Origin: CAZCTC01 sp964501335
GTDB lineage: Bacteria > Chloroflexota > Anaerolineae > B4-G1 > SLSP01
DNA: 64,000 bases
Direction of reading: 5' to 3'
Assembly (NCBI GenBank): GCA_964501335.1
Contig: CAZCTC010000020.1
Span: 51,906-115,905 of the forward strand
Shown: in pieces, positions 1-9,600 of the stretch
Layout of the letters: every line of letters starts with the position of its first letter
How positions within the stretch are numbered: position 1 is the stretch's first letter
Translations under genes and position numbers: made by a program
Notes under the pieces: generated by a model
Told to the model about the DNA's origin: nothing
Database searches by the model: none
The model's input: only the letters and a program-made list of their open reading frames with translations

Positions 1-3000
1 CTCGTTGAGATAGGTAACCGTCATTCCGGCAGCCCCCTCGGTATACCGGGCTTCATTCTCCTGAAACACCGGTTGCCCCTCCGGGTGTCCCACAGTCAAC
101 GCCAGCGACCAGGCTGCTTCGCTGATCCGCGAGGTGACCCGGATCCCCTGCTCTCCAAAATAGGTCCGCAGATTCTGCGCCCGGTTCGGCGCCTGATACT
201 CCCGGCTGCCGTCCGCCGCCACCGCGCTCAGGTTGTACTCCGAACGCTCGATTTCGGCCTGCACGCCCGCCAGCCAGTCCTGCTCCACCTGAGTCGTTGG
301 ATCATCTGCTACCACGCCATGCGGCACCGCCCCCTTCGCCACCAGTGGCATGTACACCATATAAGCGCTGCGCTGCACCATCACGATCCCATCCTGGAGC
401 TTCAGCGTCTGATTCAGCGACGATTCCTCATAATCCCGTCCATAGAGATCGTTAAGCCGCGCATCCACCCAATTCACCGCCAGCGACTTCCCGATCGGCG
501 TCGTCTGGCTCACCCGGAAACGAATTTTGCACAACACCCCATTGCCCGAGACCGGCAAATCCTTCGCCATCTCGATGACCAACAGGCTGCCGCTCTTCCG
601 ATAGAGCAACTCAAAACCGGCCCCCAACCCCACGGCCTGCACACTCACCACCTCCAGATAGCCCGGATTGTACTTCAGGACTATCTCCGCTCCCGTCCAA
701 TCCGCCAGCCCCTGGGCCCGCACCACCGTCTCCGCAAAGCCCCCCGGAATGGCCCCCACCGAATCGACACTTAACTGCAAAGAACCGGCGGCCGCAGCCC
801 CCTCCTTCTTCTTCAAATCGGGCACCGGCCAGTTCTTATACCGCGAATGATAATAGACCAACGCCGCATCCGGCACTTCCACCAAATCGTCGCCATTGAT
901 GTCTCCAGCCTGGACCTGCTCCACCGTCGGCGTCATCAAGCCACCGGCAATCGCCAACCCGATATAAGCGTCGATAGGAAGCACCGCCTTATCCCCGTTC
1001 AAATCCCCCAACTGATAGGCGCCCCCCACCCGGAAAACCCCGTCCCGCAACCGCATCGCCACCGGAGCATAAACATCCGCCGGGGTATAAATCGCCGATC
1101 CCCCCGTCCCTGTAATGAACTCCTGCAAATCCAGCGTCGAGGTCATGCCCTCCTGACCCACCACATGCGCATAAATCCAAAAGAGCCCCCCGGCCCCATG
1201 CAAGGTCGGCACATGGAATGGATCCGCCACCGTCGAAATCCGGATCTGCCCCTGCGTCGCCGTTTGAGAAACGATAGCTGTCCACTCATACTGATCCGTC
1301 AACGCCGTATGGGTCACCGAAACCGGCTGGATCACGCGCGGATCGAAATTCAACCAGAAATCTGCTGCCGCAATCTTCAAACCCTCGGCATTCCGAATAT
1401 TGATCGGCAGGATCACATCCTGCCCGGATTCCCCCCAACTGTTGGCCGCCCGCACCCCCAGCTCCCCAAAAGTCGCACAGCTCACATTCGAAGCTGCCGC
1501 CATCATCCCCCCCGGGAAGAGGCCGTCCACCCGGTAACAATAAGCCGTTCCCGTGATCAGTTCGGCACTCCAATCGGCATAATCCAGCCGGGCCGTCACC
1601 GTGAGCGCTTCAAAATTCATCGTCCCACTGATCGCCCGCCAGACCCGGAAATGGCTGATATCCTTACTGTCCAGAGGATTCCAGCTCAACTGGATGTTGT
1701 TCAGTCCGCCCCAAGCTCCCAGCGAAAGCGCCAGCGTCGGCGTCTGCACATCCTGATAGAGCGGCGGCATCATCGCACAGTTCGCCCCTACGGTCGGCGT
1801 CGTCACCGTGTACCATCGGCTGATGAAATCGTCCCACCGCCCCTCCACCGCCGCGGCCAGGGGATTCGAAATCCTCACGGTCATCGTCGGCATGGGAGCC
1901 CATACCGCCGTCAACGGAGTCGTCGAGGTATAAATCGTATGCCGCCAGATCAACGGGCTGACCAAGGTCCGCGTCAACGGCGCCAGAATCGTCAACGTAT
2001 CCGTATAGGTCCAGGTCACCCCCGTCTGCATCCACGGCGTCCCCACCCGATAGGCCCCATGCACTCCATTCAGCCGGCTCAAAACCTCCGTCGCCGCCAG
2101 CGCCACCGTGCTGGTGGCTGGAAAAGCCTGCTGCAAATTGCCCGCAAAGCTCCCCAATCCCACCATCTCATCCGGCGGACAGAGCTGCAAATCCCCCTGG
2201 CACAGCGTGGTATCCACAAATTGCCCCTGCAAGGCAGCCTCGAGGATCGCCGCTTCAGTCTGAGGCTCTGCCGTCAGACTCGCCTGCAAGGCATCGCCCA
2301 AGACATCCACCGCCCCACTCAAAGCCTCAATCTGCGCCGCCTCTACCCAGAAAATGGCGTTGGGATGGCGGTCGCTCAATGCCGTTTCATATTCTTCCAT
2401 CATCCGCTGCGCAATCTCCGTATTCGAAGCCTCTGTCGCCATTCCTGCCAGGTAACGATCATAGACAAACGCCGACCAGGCATAGTTGGGCGAAGCCAGG
2501 AAAACTTTTGCCGTCGTGCGGATTTCATACAATACATCCAGGTTGCCCCCAAAACACTGATCCAGAAATACCAGATCAAAAGGCGCCGCTCCCTGCCGCG
2601 TCGCCCCCTTCAGGGCTCTCCCCAGTTCCGGCGTACTGAGATAAGTCCCGCTGGTCACATCCCAGGAGGTATTGCTGCGCCCCTGCGGCAACGGAAGGCG
2701 GCTCTTCTCATTCACCTCGATCTCAGGGGTCAGGCCCGCCCCATGCCCCAAAATCATCACCATCCGTCGCTGCGCCGGCCATTCAGTCTGCGCCCAGTTC
2801 AAAAAGTCCTTCAAGGTATCGGCGCTCGCCGTATCCAGCTCATCCGCGCTTTCCAGCCAGGGAATACGCGGCAGCGTATGGATAATCCCACCGCCAATCT
2901 CCACCACCCGCGTATCCCCATCCCCCGCCTGATCGACCAGCAGGGTCACATGAACTTTGGGATTTTGCCGACTGCCGTCCTGGAACCGTACCACCACTTC

Positions 3001-3258
3001 CTCCGCCAGAGATGACAGATCGTTATCAAAACCCACCACCGCGATGACATGGAAAACTGTCGGCTCCGGAGCAACCGGCACACAGGGCTTAACCGGAGTT
3101 ATTGTCTTCTGGTTTAAAGGAGAAGAAGTCGTTATCATCTCCGGCTGGAAAGCCGCAGCCTCGACCTGCGGTAAGATCTGCCTTGGCGGGATCAAAGTCG
3201 AAAGCAGTGTTGCCACCAATACCTTCGCCAGCCATCGTTGCAAATTGAATCCTTGCAT
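1..3258 (-). CDS. Secreted clostripain-like (C11) protein with cohesin/dockerin modules, 3' end off window
   Basis: The frame is open for 1086 codons from the ATG at 3258 to base 1 with no stop, so the gene is partial. AAGGAGG lies just upstream of the start. A signal peptide (MQGFNLQRW, then a hydrophobic stretch) precedes a caspase-fold C11-type peptidase domain: the His of LGHGAG (about 172) and the Cys of LDQCFGG (about 235) are the expected catalytic pair. Further on are an FN3-like segment, a cohesin-like beta domain and a dockerin-like pair of calcium loops (GDLNGDK and GDINGDD, about 747-803). A YMPLV segment follows near codons 965-975. It is colinear with the first ~1140 residues of its neighbour at 3632-11284, so the two are tandem paralogues. 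By family, C11 enzymes are Arg/Lys-specific secreted proteases. The substrate is unknown, and whether blades follow lies outside the window. Confidence 0.85.
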   Translation of the reverse strand, partial: MQGFNLQRWLAKVLVATLLSTLIPPRQILPQVEAAAFQPEMITTSSPLNQKTITPVKPCVPVAPEPTVFHVIAVVGFDNDLSSLAEEVVVRFQDGSRQNPKVHVTLLVDQAGDGDTRVVEIGGGIIHTLPRIPWLESADELDTASADTLKDFLNWAQTEWPAQRRMVMILGHGAGLTPEIEVNEKSRLPLPQGRSNTSWDVTSGTYLSTPELGRALKGATRQGAAPFDLVFLDQCFGGNLDVLYEIRTTAKVFLASPNYAWSAFVYDRYLAGMATEASNTEIAQRMMEEYETALSDRHPNAIFWVEAAQIEALSGAVDVLGDALQASLTAEPQTEAAILEAALQGQFVDTTLCQGDLQLCPPDEMVGLGSFAGNLQQAFPATSTVALAATEVLSRLNGVHGAYRVGTPWMQTGVTWTYTDTLTILAPLTRTLVSPLIWRHTIYTSTTPLTAVWAPMPTMTVRISNPLAAAVEGRWDDFISRWYTVTTPTVGANCAMMPPLYQDVQTPTLALSLGAWGGLNNIQLSWNPLDSKDISHFRVWRAISGTMNFEALTVTARLDYADWSAELITGTAYCYRVDGLFPGGMMAAASNVSCATFGELGVRAANSWGESGQDVILPINIRNAEGLKIAAADFWLNFDPRVIQPVSVTHTALTDQYEWTAIVSQTATQGQIRISTVADPFHVPTLHGAGGLFWIYAHVVGQEGMTSTLDLQEFITGTGGSAIYTPADVYAPVAMRLRDGVFRVGGAYQLGDLNGDKAVLPIDAYIGLAIAGGLMTPTVEQVQAGDINGDDLVEVPDAALVYYHSRYKNWPVPDLKKKEGAAAAGSLQLSVDSVGAIPGGFAETVVRAQGLADWTGAEIVLKYNPGYLEVVSVQAVGLGAGFELLYRKSGSLLVIEMAKDLPVSGNGVLCKIRFRVSQTTPIGKSLAVNWVDARLNDLYGRDYEESSLNQTLKLQDGIVMVQRSAYMVYMPLVAKGAVPHGVVADDPTTQVEQDWLAGVQAEIERSEYNLSAVAADGSREYQAPNRAQNLRTYFGEQGIRVTSRISEAAWSLALTVGHPEGQPVFQENEARYTEGAAGMTVTYLNE

Positions 3259-3352
3259 TTCATCCTCCTTCCAGGACAATACCTCGAAATCTGAATAACG
3301 AGGTGCGGTTCCTGCAAACATTTTTCGCCCGCCCTTTGGAGGCGAACGAAAA

Positions 3353-3436
3353 TAATAACCAGTGCGATTAGCCCCGAAAAACGTTCGAGAAGAAAAATCT
3401 ATTTTTTCGGCGGCCTGGAAAGGCCGCCGAAAAAAT
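3353..3436. terminator. Repeat-family left half plus 16-bp hairpin, terminator
   Basis: A perfect 16-bp stem (3401-3416 with 3421-3436, loop GGAA, core CGGCGGCCT) is flanked by T and A runs, so it could terminate transcription in both directions. It closes the giant minus-strand gene. The stretch 3355-3382 (ACCAGTGCGATTAGCCCC...) matches the left end of the dispersed intergenic element; the conserved body is absent. Confidence 0.7.
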
Positions 3437-3631
3437 AAAAACTTATATCCGACAGTTCGGGCACCGAAACACTCAGATCATCGTAACCGTCGTGGGTGAC
3501 ATCGCCAACATTGCTCACCGGCTCACCTGGCAACCCAACCAACTCCCGGCCCAATCGGCCTCCAGGGTAATACCGGGGTGGTCTGCAATCCTGTCGCAGC
3601 GCCCATATCCCCCCCACCTTCCCCGCATCAA
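3399..3631 (-). pseudogene. Decayed FG-GAP blade remnant downstream of the giant protein
   Basis: After the TGA at 3632-3634 the minus strand still encodes recognisable FG-GAP pieces, but in alternating frames. One frame gives QLIDAGKVGG, a second gives MGAATGLQTTPV, a third gives ITLEADWAGSWLG, and the first frame returns with SNVGDVTHDGYDDLSVSV. Each matches the matching part of an intact blade (GKV..YYG, ATGL..TPV, LG, AGDVN.DGYDDVLV). At least three indels are needed, one probably at a seven-G run near 3609-3616. I read this as a dying tail of a longer propeller protein. Clustered sequencing errors are the alternative. Confidence 0.65.
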
Positions 3632-6600
3632 TCAACTGTGAATGTAGTAAGGGAAATTCACCAACACATCCACATGACCCTCGCCGGCATTGACCACCTG
3701 GCTCAAACTAATATTGGCCTGGGGACCTTCCATCGTCCCGGGATTCCAGGAAGAAAAACGGGGCGCCTGTCCATATAAGACATAGATCCTTCCCACTTTA
3801 CCCTGCGTCGTGGAATACCTGGAAGCCCCCACCACCACATCCGCATAGCCATCTCCGTTAATATCACCCACATCTTCAGCTTCCTCGCCCAGAGAGGCCC
3901 CGCTCTGATCGCTCTCTATAACCAAATCCGGCGTCGCCTTCAATCCCTGAGCTGCCCCATAATAGATCCATACTTCGCCTTCATCGGTTTGCCCATGATC
4001 GTACCAATAAGGCCCCAGGACGAGATCGTCATATCCATCTTTATTCATATCCCCGGCTGCCCCGCCCGCAATGGCAAAGGCACTGTTGCTTTGATTGCTT
4101 TCCATACTCCAGGCTGGAGTAGTGCTCAACCCGGTAGCCGAACCATAATAGACAAAGACAATCCCTTCGTCCATTTCACCGTTATCGTACCGGCGTCCCC
4201 CCGCAATGACATCATCATAGCCATCGCCGTTCACATCCCCGGCCGTATTCGCAATACTTCCAAAACAGTCATCATATCCCAGCGGCGAAGCAGTCCAGTC
4301 GGCAACTGATTTCAACCCCGTGGCCGACCCGTAGTAAACATAAGCAACGCCGCTATTCATTACCCCATTATAGGCATAGGATTCCGCCCCAATAATCACG
4401 TCGGCGTACCCATCACGATTGACATCCCCCGCCGCATTGATCATGCTGCCCAACCCGGCAAGAACTCGATCGCCTTCCTTACTCCACGCCGGCGTCGAAT
4501 TCAACCCGGCCGCCGAACCATAGTACAGGTAGACTTTGCCGGATTGCGAAATGCCACCCGAATAGACATTCGCACTTACCAAAACATCCTCATAGCCGTC
4601 CTTATTGACATCTCCTACCCCGGCCACACTGTTCCCGAAATTAGAACTATCCTGATTGCTGTCGAGAATCACATCCGGCGTACTATGCACTCCTTGAGCT
4701 GAACCATAATACACAAAAGCCGCACCTTCATCCATCTGACCGTTGTCATAGCGAGTCGCTCCCACCACCACATCCGCATAACCGTCGTGATTCACATCTC
4801 CAGCGCTGTCCACACTTTGTCCAAAATCGGCATTCGCCTGATTGCTCTCCACGATCCAGGCCGGCGTCTTCTGCAATCCCCGTGCCGAACCATAATAGAT
4901 ATAGGCCCGCCCTTCATTGGTTTGACCATTGTCATACCACAGGGCACCAACAATCACATCGTCATAACCGTCTTTGTTGACATCTCCCGCCCCTTCAAGC
5001 CGGTAACCAAAATAAGAATCTGCCTGATCTCCGTCGATAACCTGAGGATTCTCCGCAAGCGGTTGATAGGGTTTGCCGTAATACAGGGTCACTTTCCCTG
5101 AATCACTCTGGCTGCCGTTGTAGTGCACTGAACTCACCAGCACATCATCATAGCCATCGCCATCGACATCCCCGGCATCGGCGACCCGGAAACCTTTCCA
5201 TTCCCCGGTCTGGGTCCCTTCAATCGTCCAATTGGCCGTCTGACTCAGCCCCAGGGCCGAACCGAAGAACATCCAGGCCTGTCCGCTCTGCGATCCCGCA
5301 GCGCCGTCATAGGGCCCTGACCCCACAATCACATCGTCATACCCATCCCCATTGAAATCCCCGGCCGTGCTGGAGGAGCCCATCTCCGCCCACGGATCAT
5401 TGCTCTCAAAAGCCCAGGCTGCCGTCGATTGCAACCCGGCCGCGGTTCCCAGGAAGAGTTGCACCCGCCCTTCATTCTCCTGTCCACCGTCATATCGATT
5501 GCTGGACACCAAAACATCGTCATACCCATCGTGATTGACATCCCCGGCCGGCCCGCCGTTCATCCCCATATAGCAATCGCTTTGATTGCATTCGATCTGC
5601 CAATCCGCCGTCAACTTCAACCCGGTCGACGAACCATAGTAGACAAACGCGGCGCCTTCCCGGTTTTCGCCGTTACTATAATAGAAAGCCCCCACCAACA
5701 CATCATCATAGCCATCCTTATTCACATCTCCCGCCGGGCGAGCTGTATACCCAAAAGCTGCACCGGCTTGATTGCTTTCCACTTTCCAGACCGGCGTGGA
5801 TTTCAACCCGGTCGAAGAACCGTAATAGACATACGCCGCCCCTTCTTTCGACTCCCCATGGCTGTAATCGGCCGCCCCGACAATCACATCATCGTAGCCA
5901 TCGCCGTTCACATCGCCAGCACCTTCCGCCGCCACCCCGAAAATGGCTCCGGCATTGTTGCTTTCAGCCGTCCAATCGGCCGTCGCCTTCAACCCGGTCG
6001 CCGCGCCATAGAAAACAAAGACCCGGCCCTCATCCGTCTCCCCATTGTCGTACAAATGGGCTCCGATGATCACATCGCTGTAACCGTCTTTGTTCACATC
6101 CCCCGCACTGTACGCCCAAAAACCCATCCGGGCTTCAGCCTGATTGCTTTCCGTCGTCCAGACCGGCGTCGTCCCTAACCCGGTCTCAGAACCGTAAAAG
6201 AGATAGACCCGCCCTTCATCCATCTGCCCGTTGTCATACAGCCAGGCACTGACCAGCACATCACAATAACCGTCCCCATTGACATCGCCCGCAGTCCCCA
6301 TCCCTATTCCCAGATTTTCACCGGATTGATCCCCGGTAAACGTCCAATCCGCAGTCTCATCCTCATCCGGGGGCAAAGTGGCTGTGCCGTAATACAGGGT
6401 CACTTTCCCTGAATCACTCTGGCTGCCGTTGTAGTGCACTGAACTCACCAGCACATCATCATAGCCATCGCCATCGACATCCCCGGCATCGGCGACCCGG
6501 AAACCTTTCCATTCCCCGGTCTGGGTCCCTTCAATCGTCCAATTGGCCGTCTGACTCAGCCCCAGGGCCGAACCGAAGAACATCCAGGCCTGTCCGCTCT

Positions 6601-9600
6601 GCGATCCCGCAGCGCCGTCATAGGGCCCTGACCCCACAATCACATCGTCATACCCATCCCCATTGAAATCCCCGGCCGTGCTGGAGGAGCCCATCTCCGC
6701 CCACGGATCATTGCTCTCAAAAGCCCAGGCTGCCGTCGATTGCAACCCGGCCGCGGTTCCCAGGAAGAGTTGCACCCGCCCTTCATTCTCCTGTCCACCG
6801 TCATATCGATTGCTGGACACCAAAACATCGTCATACCCATCGTGATTGACATCCCCGGCCGGCCCGCCGTTCATCCCCATATAGCAATCGCTTTGATTGC
6901 ATTCGATCTGCCAATCCGCCGTCAACTTCAACCCGGTCGACGAACCATAGTAGACAAACGCGGCGCCTTCCCGGTTTTCGCCGTTACTATAATAGAAAGC
7001 CCCCACCAACACATCATCATAGCCATCCTTATTCACATCTCCCGCCGGGCGAGCTGTATACCCAAAAGCTGCACCGGCTTGATTGCTTTCCACTTTCCAG
7101 ACCGGCGTGGATTTCAACCCGGTCGAAGAACCGTAATAGACATACGCCGCCCCTTCTTTCGACTCCCCATGGCTGTAATCGGCCGCCCCGACAATCACAT
7201 CATCGTAGCCATCGCCGTTCACATCGCCAGCACCTTCCGCCGCCACCCCGAAAATGGCTCCGGCATTGTTGCTTTCAGCCGTCCAATCGGCCGTCGCCTT
7301 CAACCCGGTCGCCGCGCCATAGAAAACAAAGACCCGGCCCTCATCCGTCTCCCCATTGTCGTACAAATGGGCTCCGATGATCACATCGCTGTAACCGTCT
7401 TTGTTCACATCCCCCGCACTGTACGCCCAAAAACCCATCCGGGCTTCAGCCTGATTGCTTTCCGTCGTCCAGACCGGCGTCGTCCCTAACCCGGTCTCAG
7501 AACCGTAAAAGAGATAGACCCGCCCTTCATCCATCTGCCCGTTGTCATACAGCCAGGCACTGACCAGCACATCACAATAACCGTCCCCATTGACATCATC
7601 GGCGGTCCCCATCCCAATTCCCAGATTTTCACCGGATTGATCCCCGGTAAACGTCCAATCCGCAAGTCCGGCTGACGGAGCGACCGATTTCACCGCGGTT
7701 CTTTGTTGGCCTGCGGGCGACGTCAACAAGGCAGTCAAGACGACGGGATAAGCCGCCCCCTCCGCTTCAACTACCCACTGCAATTGACCGGCAGTAAATT
7801 CCAACCGCACCGGCAAGGAATGGTCCGCGGCATCCCGGGCCTGCATCTCCCCGTACCGCAACTGCACAACCCCGTCCATCGACTTAAATTCCGCAGCTCC
7901 ATCCACAGCCAGCGAACCCTGCAAATCACTCTTCCAGTTCATCACTACCGCAGCCGGGTTCACCAACACAATCTGCTGCCGCACCCCCGATTCATCATTG
8001 GTATAACGGAAAGTCATTCCGGCAGTTTCATCCTCATACCGCGCCTGGTTGCCCTCGATAACCGGCATCCCAACAGGCTGGCCCGGGCTTAACTCTAGAT
8101 TCCATCCGGCTTCACTCCGGGAAGTCAACCGAATCCCGCTCGCCGTAAAATAGGTACGCAGATCGTTTGCCCGATTGGGAGCCTGATGCTCACCCTTCAA
8201 ATTGCCGTCTACCCGGCTGAGGTTGTACTCTGAACGTTGAATGTCGGCCTGTACGCTGGAAAACCAGTCCCCTGAAGCTACCGACTCTGCAGCCGCAGCC
8301 TTTTCCGACAGAGCCGTCTTTCCCAAACGCGCTTTCTTGAAAACCAGCGGCAGGTAAACCTGATACAGATTGACATTCACCATGCCGTTTTGAGTCACGA
8401 TCGGCCGATTTAAAGCTGAAGCCTCATAATCCCGCCCGTAAAGATCGTTCAGAGAGGATTTAACCCATACCACCGGCAACATTTTGCCTATCGGCGTCTC
8501 AGACAACACCTGGAAACGGATTTTGTACAGCATCCCACTGCCGGAAATCCCATCCGGCTGTGCCATCTCCACCTTCAACAGGCTTCCGGTAACCCAGTAA
8601 GAAATAACCGCCTGGGCCCCCAGTTCTACCTTTTGCACATCGAGCACCTTCAAATAAGCCGGATTGAATTTGAAAGCCATGTCGGCACCGGTCCATACCA
8701 CCAGATCCTTCGCGCGTACCGGCACGTCCACAATCTGCCCCGGAGCTACGGTCACTGCATCCATGCTCAATTGCACCGGAACCGTGATGAGAGCCGCCTT
8801 CTTGCTTTCCAGCCCGGGGATGGGCCAGAGCCGATGCGGAGCATAATAAAGAATCATGGCCGCATCGGCTACATCCACCGTTTCATTTCCATTGATATCG
8901 CCGGCCTGCAATTGTTCCACAGTCGGAGTTAGGATCCGGGCAGCCGCCTGAAGTGCCATATAGGCATCCGCCGAATTGACCTCCCCGGTACCCGTCATAT
9001 CGCCCAACCGGAATTCATCGCCCACCCGGAAAATCCCATCGCGCAAAACCATCCGGGTCGGAGTGACCACATTGTCGGGAAGATAAATCGCCGAGCCACC
9101 CACTCCTCGAATGTATTCTTTCAAATCCAGGGTCGAACTCATCCCCTCCGACCCCACCACCCGGGCTGAAATCCAGAAAAGCCCGCCGTTCCCATGCAAC
9201 TCCGTCTCCTCACCCGGATAGGTCGTTGTTGAAATTCGCACCCGTCCGGTCGTCTCCGTCGTGGTAATGGCATAGTGCCAGGTATACCCCAACGTCATCG
9301 CCGTATGGGTGACGGCAGTCGGCAAGATCACCCGAGGATCAAAATCCAACCAGAAATCCGCGGCTCCAATGTGCAGGCCTTCGGCATTCCGGATATTGAT
9401 AGGTAGAATCACTTCATCCCCGGTATTTCCCCAGGAATAAGTGGCCCCCACCGCCAACTGACCGAAAACAGTGCAATCCTCATTCGAAGCCACCGCCATC
9501 ATACCGCCCGGCCACAAGCCATCGACACGATAGCAATAACTCACGCCCGGCACCAGATTCGGATCAACATCCCGATAATTCAAATCGGTCGTCACCGTGA

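Noticed and set aside
847..3015. Long plus-strand open frame opposite the first protease gene
   Set aside because: It is in the codon register of the real minus-strand gene, encodes an Arg/Pro/His-rich chain with no domain, and the minus frame is a clear homologue of the neighbouring protein.
1..3258. Suspected frameshifts in the first gene, which at first seemed to be fragments
   Set aside because: Reading every codon from 3258 to 1 gave one continuous frame; it only lacks a stop because the window ends.
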